Source: Caenibius sp. WL (GTDB lineage Bacteria; Pseudomonadota; Alphaproteobacteria; Sphingomonadales; Sphingomonadaceae). Taken from it: a stretch of 64,000 bases of DNA. Below the pieces are notes generated by a model. The model worked only from the letters and a program-made list of their open reading frames with translations. It ran no database searches and had not been told where the DNA came from. Position 1 is the stretch's first letter; every line of letters starts with the position of its first letter. Below, piece by piece: positions 8,876-16,370 of this stretch. The position numbers and the translations under genes were made by a program. The DNA lies in the NCBI RefSeq assembly GCF_019803445.1, contig NZ_CP081844.1, forward strand, positions 1,128,501 to 1,192,500, given 5' to 3'.

Positions 8876-9547
8876 ATGGACATGCAGACAAGCGATATTC
8901 CCTCAGCCAGTGCCGGGGCCGGGCGGCCGCGCAAGGCGAAGAAGAGCGGATTGCCGCCTTTTCTCGTGCGCCAGTTCCATACCTGGCACTGGATGAGCAG
9001 CGCGGTCTGTCTGGTGGGCATGCTGCTGTTCGCGATTACGGGAATCACGTTGAATCATGCCGCCTCCATCGAGGCGAACCCGGTGGTGAAGACCGAGGAA
9101 AAGGTTCTTCCCGAAACCCTGCTTCCGCTGGTGGAAAGCGGGAAAGGCACAGCCCCGGTCCCGCAGCCGGTGGCGCAGTGGCTGGAAAAGGAACTCGCTG
9201 TCAGCGTGGCTGGCCGTAAGCCGGAATGGAACGATGACGAGCTTTATATCGCGTTGCCGCGCCCGGGCGGGGATGGCTGGGTCGCGATCGACCGGGTCAG
9301 CGGCGATGTGACTTACGAAGCCACCAGCCGGGGTTGGGTCGCCTATCTCAACGATCTGCATAAGGGCCGCAACACGGGCGTGGCGTGGTCGTGGTTCATC
9401 GATATTTTCGCTGCCGCCTGCGTCATTTTCAGCCTGACCGGTTTTCTCCTCCTGCAGGTCCATTCCAAACGGCGGCCGTCCACCTGGCCGATCGTCGGTG
9501 CGGGCGTAATTATTCCGCTGCTGCTTCTCGTCTTCCTGATGCACTAA
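8876..9547 (+). CDS. PepSY-associated transmembrane protein, putative flavin/iron reductase component
   Basis: About 223 residues from ATG 8876; TTG 8855 and ATG 8882 are also possible, and no candidate has a clear ribosome-binding site. Order: basic N-terminus, transmembrane helix (WMSSAVCLVGMLLFAITGI), periplasmic PepSY-like domain, the family-typical YLNDLHKGRNTG, then two more helices (IDIFAAACVIFSLTGFLLL and WPIVGAGVIIPLLLLVFLM). Such proteins are thought to pass electrons across the inner membrane, for example to reduce ferric chelates. It heads a tight gene row with DUF2271, DUF4198 and ApbE proteins. Role in iron reduction is inference from this context. Confidence 0.82.
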   Translation: MDMQTSDIPSASAGAGRPRKAKKSGLPPFLVRQFHTWHWMSSAVCLVGMLLFAITGITLNHAASIEANPVVKTEEKVLPETLLPLVESGKGTAPVPQPVAQWLEKELAVSVAGRKPEWNDDELYIALPRPGGDGWVAIDRVSGDVTYEATSRGWVAYLNDLHKGRNTGVAWSWFIDIFAAACVIFSLTGFLLLQVHSKRRPSTWPIVGAGVIIPLLLLVFLMH

Positions 9548-9564
9548 CGCCGAAGGACCAACTC

Positions 9565-10077
9565 ATGCGCAAAACTATCGCTTTCTTGGCCACGGGCCTG
9601 ATCGCAACCCCGGCGGTGGCCGGCGAGATGACGGTGAACGTCGAAATTCCGCGGCTGCGCGTTGCGGAATATCACAAACCCTACGTCGCGGTCTGGGTTG
9701 AAAACGAAGCGGGCCAGGCGGTCGCCAATCTCAAAGTCTGGTACGATGTCGATATGCGCAACGCCGAAGGCACCAAATGGCTGCCCGACATGCGCACCTG
9801 GTGGCGGCGCACGGGGCGGACGCTCAAAATGCCCGTCAACGGCGTCAGCGGGCCGACGCAGGGGCCGGGGCGTTATGCGCTCAAATTCCGGGACGGCGTG
9901 CGGCCCTTGGGCAAGCTCGCGCCGGGTGCCTACAAGCTGCGGATAGAGGCCGCGCGCGAAGTGGGTGGACGCGAAACGCTGGCCATTCCGTTCCAGTGGC
10001 CGCCGCGCGGGACGCAAACCGGATCGGCCCAAGGCCAATCCGAACTGGGTGCTGTCAGCCTGATTCTGAAACCTTGA
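9565..10077 (+). CDS. DUF2271 periplasmic protein
   Basis: 170 residues with signal peptide (MRKTIAFLATGLIATPAVAG). The start ATG 9565 has GAAGGA upstream and lies 17 bases after the PepSY gene. The body has the DUF2271 layout: KVWYDVDMRNAEGTKWLPDM, RTWWRRTGRTLKMP, then NGVSGPTQGPGRYALKF. The NGVSGPT segment (residues 92-98) resembles the [DN]xx[ST]GxT acceptor sites modified by ApbE flavin transferases, which would make T98 a candidate FMN attachment site. That is inference; the usual GAT core is GPT here. Probably an extracytoplasmic electron carrier or assembly partner. Confidence 0.78.
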   Translation: MRKTIAFLATGLIATPAVAGEMTVNVEIPRLRVAEYHKPYVAVWVENEAGQAVANLKVWYDVDMRNAEGTKWLPDMRTWWRRTGRTLKMPVNGVSGPTQGPGRYALKFRDGVRPLGKLAPGAYKLRIEAAREVGGRETLAIPFQWPPRGTQTGSAQGQSELGAVSLILKP

Positions 10078-10117
10078 AGCGACCCGGTCGCCGTCTGCAA
10101 ATAGAGAGGAAATACGG

Positions 10118-10930
10118 ATGTTTGCCAGAGCCAGCCTGATTGCCGCCGGTCTTGCCATCGGCCTCGGTGCCTTCATGTCCACGCCGGCCGAAGCGCATCG
10201 CCGCTGGCTGCTGCCGTCGATGACGGTGTTCGCGGGGGATGAAGCCACCGCCTCGGTGGATGCCGCCGTGTCCAACCAGTTGTTCGTGTTCGAACATCAT
10301 GCATTGGCGCTCGACAATCTGGCGATCACCGGGCCCGATGGCCAGACCGTGCAGCCCACTATCATCGGTTCCGGCAAGTATCGCAGCGCGTTCGATGTGC
10401 CGTTGAAGAAGCAGGGCACCTATCGCATCGCTTTGACCAGCGAGGGCCTGATGGGGTTTTACGAACTGAACGGGCAACGCCAGCGCTGGCGCGGCACGCG
10501 CGAGGAAATAAGCAAGATCCCCGCCGGTGCGACCAACGTGCAGATCAACGAATCCATTTCGCGCACGGAAACTTTCGTATCGCTTGGCACGCCCAACGAT
10601 ACGGCGCTGAAGCCGATCGGGCACGGGGTCGAAATGATCCCGGTCACGCACCCGACCGATCTTGCCGCGGGTGAACCGGCGGTGATGCGCTTCCTGTTCG
10701 ACGGGCAGCCTGCCGCGGGTCTTGAGATCGAATTCGTCGAAGGTGGCACGCGCTATCGCGACAACGACGGCGCCCAGAAGCTCACCACCGACGCGAAGGG
10801 CGAAGTGACGCTCAACGTCAAGGATGCGGGCATGTATTATCTGGAAACCACCAAGTCGGTGGACGGCAAGGAAGGCCAGCCGGGCCGCCGCGCGTCCTAC
10901 ACCGGCGTGCTGGAATTCCTGCCGTCCTGA
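10118..10930 (+). CDS. DUF4198 periplasmic protein
   Basis: 270 residues with signal peptide ending STPAEA, followed by HRRWLLPSMTVFAGDEATASVDAAVS, the usual opening of DUF4198 (distantly NikM-like, often beside metal-uptake genes). A KIPAGATN segment lies at about 133-140. The C-terminal half (KGEVTLNVKDAGMYYLET) looks like an immunoglobulin-like sandwich. AGAGAGGAAATACGG precedes the ATG. It follows the DUF2271 gene by 40 bases. Molecular role is unknown; the conserved neighbourhood suggests an accessory part of a periplasmic metal or flavin redox system. Confidence 0.82.
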   Translation: MFARASLIAAGLAIGLGAFMSTPAEAHRRWLLPSMTVFAGDEATASVDAAVSNQLFVFEHHALALDNLAITGPDGQTVQPTIIGSGKYRSAFDVPLKKQGTYRIALTSEGLMGFYELNGQRQRWRGTREEISKIPAGATNVQINESISRTETFVSLGTPNDTALKPIGHGVEMIPVTHPTDLAAGEPAVMRFLFDGQPAAGLEIEFVEGGTRYRDNDGAQKLTTDAKGEVTLNVKDAGMYYLETTKSVDGKEGQPGRRASYTGVLEFLPS

Positions 10931-10948
10931 TCGGGCCGGCGTGATCGG

Positions 10949-11977
10949 ATGACGATACAGGGGGGCAGCGGCGAAGTCGGCGAACTGCTGCTGCCCCCGC
11001 ATCTTTCTCCCGATACCCTGCGTCCGCTGGCTGGTGGGCGCGCGCTCCGTCTCGATGGAGAGACGATGGGCACATATTGGGCGCTCTCGGCGGTGGTGCC
11101 GCCGGAACTGCCGGAAACCGGTCTGCGCTCCCTGCTGGAACAGGGGTTTGCCCGTGTCATCGCGCAGATGAGCCAGTGGGAGCCGGATTCGGAAATCAGC
11201 CGTTTCAACCGCGCGGCGCCCGGCACCCGTTTCCCGCTGTCAGCCGAATTCGCTTATGTCCTCGATTGTGCGCTGGAAATCGCCCGGGCGAGCGGGGGCG
11301 CATTCGATCCCACGCTGGGCGGGGCGAGCGATCTGTGGGGCTTCGGCGCCAGCGCGGCACCCATTCAAACGCCCGACGAGAAAGCCGTTTCCACCGCGCG
11401 CGGGCCGAATTGGCGGCATTGCATCTTGGAAGACGGCGGGCGCATCGCGGTGCAGCCCGGCGGGCTCACGCTCGATCTTTCAGGCATCGCAAAAGGGTTT
11501 GCCGTCGATCTCGGCATCCGCTGGCTGGAAGCTATCGGGGTGCATCACGCATTGCTCGAAATCGGGGGGGAATTGCGCGGCGTGGGCGTTCAGGCGGATG
11601 GCATGCCGTGGTGGGTCGATATCGACATTCCGCCGTGCAGCGATGCGCCCCATGCCCGGATCGCCCTGACCGGATGGGCGGTGGCGACATCGGGCAATTA
11701 CCGCCGCCGCCGCGAAAGCGATGGGCAAAGCTGGTCGCACAGTCTCGATCCCGTCAGCGGGGCTCCGCTCGGCGATGACGTGCTGTCCGCAACCGCCTTG
11801 CATCCGGGATGCATGCAGGCCGATGCGCTGGCGACCGTGCTGATGGTGCTGGACGGTGAAAAGGCGATGGCTTTTGCCGATGCGTACGGCCTGCCCGCCC
11901 GGGTGGTGTCCCGCAATGCCGTGCGGACAAGTGCCGCGTGGAAAGTGTGGGCGCAGGACGAGCCTAGGCAGGATTGA
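10949..11977 (+). CDS. apbE: FAD:protein FMN transferase (ApbE family)
   Basis: 342 residues. ApbE enzymes move FMN from FAD onto a Thr of exported target proteins using Mg2+. Visible motifs are ETMGTYW near residue 37, QWEPDSEISRFNR, the DLSGIAKGFAVD motif that contacts flavin and metal, EIGGELRGVG, and the late TSGNYRRRRE. No clear signal peptide or lipobox is present at the chosen ATG, so the enzyme may be cytoplasmic or the start may be misplaced. It closes the PepSY-DUF2271-DUF4198 operon, so those proteins are its likely substrates. It converges with the IclR gene four bases away. Confidence 0.92.
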   Translation: MTIQGGSGEVGELLLPPHLSPDTLRPLAGGRALRLDGETMGTYWALSAVVPPELPETGLRSLLEQGFARVIAQMSQWEPDSEISRFNRAAPGTRFPLSAEFAYVLDCALEIARASGGAFDPTLGGASDLWGFGASAAPIQTPDEKAVSTARGPNWRHCILEDGGRIAVQPGGLTLDLSGIAKGFAVDLGIRWLEAIGVHHALLEIGGELRGVGVQADGMPWWVDIDIPPCSDAPHARIALTGWAVATSGNYRRRRESDGQSWSHSLDPVSGAPLGDDVLSATALHPGCMQADALATVLMVLDGEKAMAFADAYGLPARVVSRNAVRTSAAWKVWAQDEPRQD

Positions 11978-11981
11978 GGCT

Positions 11982-12764
11982 TCAGACCACCGGCATCTGC
12001 CGTTCGATGGTGCGGGCGGCACTGAGCAGCAGCTTCTGTACTTCCGCTTCGTATGCAGGATCGATCTGGGCCATAGTCCGGGAAATCGAAATGGCGGCAG
12101 GCACGCGGCCATCGGCCATGCGGATAGGGGCCGCGATGCAATAGAGGCTTTCGGTGATTTCCCCGTTGTCCACCGCCATGCCCGTCTGGCGGACGCGTTC
12201 CAGTTCCTCCGCCAGCGCGGCGGGATCGGTGATCGTATTACCGGTCAGTGGGACGAACGGCCCATTGGCGAGATAGGTGTGCAGTTGATCTTCCGGCAGA
12301 TGGGCCAGCAGCGCTTTGCCAATACCCGAACAGTAGGCTTCGAGCTGCATGCCGACTTTGGTGAACAGGCCGCTCGCCCCCCGGCCGGTCTTGATGCGAT
12401 AAGTCACCATGTCGTTTTCGAAAGTGCCGAGCTGGACGACGCTGCGCACTTGGCTCGCCAGATCGTGCAGCACGGGCGCGGCGACATTGGCGATAACCTG
12501 CTTCTCGTCCAGCCGGTGCAACAGGCCGAGCAGCCGCGTGCCCGCGATGTGGCGCCCGTTGCCCGCGGGGGTGAGATAGTTTTCCGCCACCAGCGTCGCC
12601 ACCTGCCGGTGCGCAGTGGCGATGGGCATGCCGATGGCGCGGGCGATGGCGGAGACCGAGCGTTCGCCGCCATCGGCGATGATCGCTTCCAGCATGGCCA
12701 GCGTGCGCTGGAACGAAGACAGGACAGGGGTTCCCTTGCTCATATGATGAGAAATATGGCGCAT
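11982..12764 (-). CDS. IclR family transcriptional regulator
   Basis: 260 residues. An N-terminal winged helix (VLSSFQRTLAMLEAI to GMPIATAHRQVATLVAENYL) is followed by an IclR effector domain containing YCSGIGKALLAHLPEDQL and YCIAAPIRMADGRVPAAISIS. An internal ATG at 12743 (MSKGTP) is an alternative start. It is divergent from acetaldehyde dehydrogenase and aldolase genes across 100 bases. IclR proteins commonly control aromatic catabolism operons, so it most likely regulates that pair, with a pathway intermediate as effector. A TATCT/AGATA pair within the intergenic region is too weak to call an operator. Confidence 0.9.
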   Translation of the reverse strand: MRHISHHMSKGTPVLSSFQRTLAMLEAIIADGGERSVSAIARAIGMPIATAHRQVATLVAENYLTPAGNGRHIAGTRLLGLLHRLDEKQVIANVAAPVLHDLASQVRSVVQLGTFENDMVTYRIKTGRGASGLFTKVGMQLEAYCSGIGKALLAHLPEDQLHTYLANGPFVPLTGNTITDPAALAEELERVRQTGMAVDNGEITESLYCIAAPIRMADGRVPAAISISRTMAQIDPAYEAEVQKLLLSAARTIERQMPVV

Positions 12765-12864
12765 GCTTATCTGGATTCAAGTCCGGCTTCTTCCTAGATA
12801 GGGTGGGAAAGCCGTGGCGCGATCCTGCGCGCCCGGTGCACGCGTCGTCTTAAGGAAGGTTACG

Positions 12865-13803
12865 ATGTCGAGAGTGAAAGCGGCGATTATCGGTTCGGGC
12901 AATATCGGCACGGACCTGATGATGAAGATGATCAAGCATCCCCAGAATATGGAGCTTGTGGCGGTTGTCGGGATCGACGAGGCGAGCGAAGGCCTGGCGA
13001 TGGCTCGCGAGCACGGTATTGCGACGACGCACGAAGGGCTGGAAGGCCTGCAGAAGCTGCCGGTCTATCCCGAAATCGGTATCGTGTTCGATGCGACCAG
13101 CGCTTACGCCCATAAGGTGCATGACGAGGCGCTGCGCGCCGACGGTATTCAGGTCGTCGATCTGACCCCGGCCGCGATCGGCCCGTTCACCATTCCGCCG
13201 GTCAACATGCGTGAACATCTCGATGCGCCCAACGTCAACATGGTGACCTGCGGCGGGCAGGCGACCATTCCGATGGTCGCGGCCGTCAGCCAGGTGGCCA
13301 AAGTCCATTATGCGGAAATCGTCGCTTCGGTGTCCTCGCGTTCGGCAGGCCCCGGCACGCGCGCCAATATCGACGAATTCACCCGCACCACCGCCAACGC
13401 CATCGAAAAGGTCGGCGGGGCGACCAAGGGCAAGGCGATCATCATTCTCAATCCGGCCGAACCGCCGATGATCATGCGCGACACCGTCTTTACTCTGTCC
13501 GAAGGCGCGGATGAGGAAACGATCCGCCAGTCGGTCAAGCAGATGGTGGCCGAAGTGCAAAAGTATGTGCCCGGCTATCGTTTGAAGCAGGAAGTGCAGT
13601 TCGAACGCTTCGGCGACAACAACAAGCTGAAAATCCCCGGCATGGGCGATTTCACCGGCATCAAGACGATGATCATGCTCGAAGTCGAAGGCGCGGGCGA
13701 TTACCTGCCCAGCTATTCGGGCAATCTCGACATCATGACCGCCGCCGCCAAGGCAACCGGCGAACTGCTGGCTGAACGCCGCATGGCCGCTGTGAACGCC
13801 TGA
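12865..13803 (+). CDS. mhpF: Acetaldehyde dehydrogenase (acylating)
   Basis: 312 residues from ATG 12865 (AAGGAAGG upstream). Converts acetaldehyde, CoA and NAD+ to acetyl-CoA as the last step of meta-cleavage pathways. The N-terminal Rossmann motif is [14 protein letters not shown], and the catalytic cysteine is C129 in [11 protein letters not shown]. The remainder matches DmpF/MhpF/BphJ, including the aldolase-binding half. Next gene, 12 bases downstream, is the partner aldolase; the two normally form a channelling complex that hands acetaldehyde over directly. The divergent IclR gene is the likely regulator. Confidence 0.95.
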   Translation: MSRVKAAIIGSGNIGTDLMMKMIKHPQNMELVAVVGIDEASEGLAMAREHGIATTHEGLEGLQKLPVYPEIGIVFDATSAYAHKVHDEALRADGIQVVDLTPAAIGPFTIPPVNMREHLDAPNVNMVTCGGQATIPMVAAVSQVAKVHYAEIVASVSSRSAGPGTRANIDEFTRTTANAIEKVGGATKGKAIIILNPAEPPMIMRDTVFTLSEGADEETIRQSVKQMVAEVQKYVPGYRLKQEVQFERFGDNNKLKIPGMGDFTGIKTMIMLEVEGAGDYLPSYSGNLDIMTAAAKATGELLAERRMAAVNA

Positions 13804-13815
13804 GGAGACGCACCA

Positions 13816-14853
13816 ATGACCAGCACTTTCAATGTCGAAGCGGGCGACAAGCTCTACATCCAGGACGTGACTCTGCGCGATGGCATGCACGCCATCCGCC
13901 ACATGTATGGCATCGATCACGTGCAGGCGATTGCCAAGGCGCTCGACGGCGCGGGCGTCGATGCGATCGAAGTCGCCCATGGCGACGGGCTTTCGGGCGC
14001 GAGCTTCAACTACGGTTTCGGTGCGCACACCGACTGGGAATGGATCGGCGCGGTGGCCGAGGTTCTGGAAAAGAGCGTGCTGACCACGCTGATCCTGCCC
14101 GGCGTGGGCACGGTCGAGGAACTGAAGCGCGCTTACGATCTCGGCGTGCGCTCGGTGCGCGTGGCAACGCATTGCACCGAGGCGGACGTGTCGAAGCAGC
14201 ATATCGGGATCGCCCGCGATCTCGGCATGGACGTTTCCGGCTTCCTGATGATGAGCCACATGATCGATGCCGAAGCGCTCGCCCAGCAGGCTCTGCTGAT
14301 GGAAAGCTACGGTGCGCAGTGCGTCTATGTGACGGACAGCGGCGGCGCGCTCGACATGGATGGCGTGCGTGATCGCCTGCGGGCCTATGACAAGGTGCTC
14401 AAGCCCGAAACCCAGCGCGGTATCCACGCGCACCACAACCTGTCGCTGGGCGTGGCGAACTCGATCGTGGCGGCGCAGGAAGGCGCGGTGCGCATCGACG
14501 CCAGCCTCGCGGGCATGGGCGCCGGTGCGGGCAATGCGCCGCTAGAAGTGTTCATCGCCGCGGCCGACCGCAAGGGCTGGAATCACGGGTGCGACGTGAT
14601 GGCGCTGATGGATGCGGCTGAAGACCTCGTCCGTCCGCTGCAGGATCGCCCGGTGCGGGTGGACCGTGAAACGCTCGCGCTCGGCTATGCCGGGGTTTAT
14701 TCGTCCTTCCTGCGTCATGCGGAAAAGGCGGCGGAAACCTACGGTATCGATACCCGTGCGATCCTCGTCGAACTTGGCCGCCGCAAGATGGTCGGTGGAC
14801 AGGAAGATATGATCGTCGACGTCGCGCTCGATATGCTCAAGGAAAAAGCCTGA
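13816..14853 (+). CDS. mhpE: 4-hydroxy-2-oxovalerate aldolase
   Basis: 345 residues, preceded by GAGGAG. Splits 4-hydroxy-2-oxovalerate to pyruvate and acetaldehyde with a divalent metal. The TIM-barrel start [13 protein letters not shown] gives R21, D22 and H25; metal ligands H204 and H206 are in [11 protein letters not shown]. The C-terminal helical domain that docks to the dehydrogenase is complete. Distinguished from isopropylmalate or citramalate synthases by length and by its mhpF partner. The 2-oxopent-4-enoate hydratase that supplies its substrate is not in the window. Confidence 0.95.
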   Translation: MTSTFNVEAGDKLYIQDVTLRDGMHAIRHMYGIDHVQAIAKALDGAGVDAIEVAHGDGLSGASFNYGFGAHTDWEWIGAVAEVLEKSVLTTLILPGVGTVEELKRAYDLGVRSVRVATHCTEADVSKQHIGIARDLGMDVSGFLMMSHMIDAEALAQQALLMESYGAQCVYVTDSGGALDMDGVRDRLRAYDKVLKPETQRGIHAHHNLSLGVANSIVAAQEGAVRIDASLAGMGAGAGNAPLEVFIAAADRKGWNHGCDVMALMDAAEDLVRPLQDRPVRVDRETLALGYAGVYSSFLRHAEKAAETYGIDTRAILVELGRRKMVGGQEDMIVDVALDMLKEKA

Positions 14854-14909
14854 GCATTTTTGCGCGCATCGGATGGTGGACTTGCTCCGCCACCACGATA
14901 GCCAATTGG

Positions 14910-14937
14910 AAAGGGCCGCCATTGTGCGGCCCTTTTT
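14910..14937 (+). terminator. Rho-independent terminator after mhpE
   Basis: Ten-base perfect stem (AAAGGGCCGC/GCGGCCCTTT) around a six-base loop, running into a T-tract. It ends the acetaldehyde dehydrogenase/aldolase transcript. Confidence 0.88.
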
Positions 14938-15041
14938 CGTGGCGTGGCCCGCCGCAAACCCCTGAATGACGTTTGGGGCTGGGCGTTTGCTGCGATGTCT
15001 GCCATGCCGTTCCCGGCAACGAATAGAATGGGACTAAACGT

Positions 15042-16214
15042 TTGTCCAGTGAAGCGGCGGTGCGCCTTGCCGAAATAGCCTGTGAATTGTGCATCGAAGC
15101 GGGGATCGGCAACCTGACGATGCGTGCCGTTGCCGAGCGGGCCGGGTTAACCCCGCCGGCGGTGGTCTATCATTTCGGCAATCGGGAAAAGCTGCTGCTG
15201 GCGGCGTTGGAGGCGCTGCGTCAGCGGCTTTTGGCGACTTATCAAGCGATTGTGGCGGGCTTGCGCGCCGAAGCGGTGGGGGACATGGATGCGCATTCCG
15301 CCATCTGCGCCGCGCTGATCGAACTTGTCGCGACAGAGGGCAGGGCCTTCGCGGCGAGCGACGATATGGCGCGCGCATTGGCTGTCACCGCGCAGGCGCA
15401 GCAGGCGGGCGCTGTGGTGGCGGGCATGTATGGCGATGCCGAAACCTTCTGGCGCGCGCTGCCCGCCGTGGATGCCCTGCCTGAGGACGCCCGCGTGCTG
15501 TGCGTGGCGGTGCCCTTGGGCCTTATCCCCTATGCGATTCTTGATCGGGTGGCGGCGCGGCGCAATGCGATGATCGTCCAGGCGATCACGCGCCTGTTCG
15601 CGCGCCTGCACGGAGCGGCGGTGATTCTGCGCGAGACGGCAGGCGATCTTGCTCCGCTGGAGGATGAGGCACGGCCTGAAGGCAAGCAGCAGATTGTCGA
15701 AGCGACAATCCGCCTGAGTGGGCGATTGGGCATCGCCGGATTGACGCATCGCAATATCGCCAAAGAGGCCGGGCTGTCAGCGGCCGCGACCACCTATTTC
15801 TATCCCACCAAGGAAGATATCGTGGTGGATGCGGCGCGGGTGGTGCAGATGCGGGCGATCGATGCGGTGATCGCCGGGCATGTGCCGCCGCCGAAATTCC
15901 CCTCCCGCATTGCACTCGACGCGGACAGCGAAGAACGCAGCGAGCTTGCCGCGCTGACGGCGTTCATGAACGCTGCGGCGATGCTTCCTGATCTCGGCAA
16001 TCTGGCGGCGACCTTCCGCTGGATTCGCGGGCTTGCCGCCGTGCGCTGGTTGCGCGCGCGCGGCTATGCGGTGGACCGGCTGGATGGGATCATCTGGTCA
16101 TCGGCGACTACGCCGCTGACGCGAAAGGCGCTGCTTCTGCCCAAGGCGCAGCGCGCGGCTTTCCTTGATGATACGGCGGAAATCTGGCTCCATCGCCTGT
16201 TCGGCCAATCCTGA
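15042..16214 (+). CDS. Tandem TetR-family regulator (two TetR domains in one chain)
   Basis: 390 residues holding two TetR units. The first N-terminal HTH is at about residues 25-55 (GNLTMRAVAERAGLTPPAVVYHFGNREKLL); the second is at about 230-262 (GLTHRNIAKEAGLSAAATTYFYPTKED). Each is followed by a helical ligand-binding-like domain. Ordinary TetR proteins have about 200 residues and dimerise, so this chain resembles a covalent pseudo-dimer. The start is TTG 15042 or GTG 15060; neither has a strong ribosome-binding site. It lies upstream of the receptor/TauD operon, whose promoter holds a long palindrome, its possible target. Confidence 0.85.
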   Translation: MSSEAAVRLAEIACELCIEAGIGNLTMRAVAERAGLTPPAVVYHFGNREKLLLAALEALRQRLLATYQAIVAGLRAEAVGDMDAHSAICAALIELVATEGRAFAASDDMARALAVTAQAQQAGAVVAGMYGDAETFWRALPAVDALPEDARVLCVAVPLGLIPYAILDRVAARRNAMIVQAITRLFARLHGAAVILRETAGDLAPLEDEARPEGKQQIVEATIRLSGRLGIAGLTHRNIAKEAGLSAAATTYFYPTKEDIVVDAARVVQMRAIDAVIAGHVPPPKFPSRIALDADSEERSELAALTAFMNAAAMLPDLGNLAATFRWIRGLAAVRWLRARGYAVDRLDGIIWSSATTPLTRKALLLPKAQRAAFLDDTAEIWLHRLFGQS

Positions 16215-16237
16215 CTGTACATATATAAAGTCGATCC

Positions 16238-16266
16238 TTGACGGATGTTAAGGATTCGGATAAATT
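16238..16266 (+). promoter_or_regulatory. Sigma-70-like promoter of the receptor/TauD operon
   Basis: TTGACG (16238-16243), a 17-base spacer and TAAATT (16261-16266): a near-consensus promoter placed about 105 bases before the receptor start. The -10 overlaps the start of the large palindrome, so a protein bound there would block initiation. Confidence 0.6.
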
Positions 16267-16317
16267 TCCCTCAAATCTCGAATCCTATCGGCGGTAATTC
16301 GAGGATTTGAGGGAAAT
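16264..16317 (+). promoter_or_regulatory. 54-base imperfect palindrome, putative operator or leader hairpin
   Basis: Left arm 16264-16283 (ATTTCCCTCAAATCTCGAAT) pairs with right arm 16297-16317; the only difference is one extra G in the right arm. Thirteen bases separate them. It starts at the promoter -10 and covers the expected transcription start and early leader. It could be an operator for the adjacent double-TetR protein or form a strong RNA hairpin in the 5' leader. No T-tract follows, so it is not a simple terminator. Confidence 0.65.
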
Positions 16318-16370
16318 ATAGCTAGCCTGAGACTGTTCAAAAATTCAGTCATTTGGGTTTGGGGAGATTT

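Noticed and set aside
12850-14436. A 528-codon minus-strand open frame
   Set aside because: Antisense to mhpF and mhpE, whose catalytic residues are intact.
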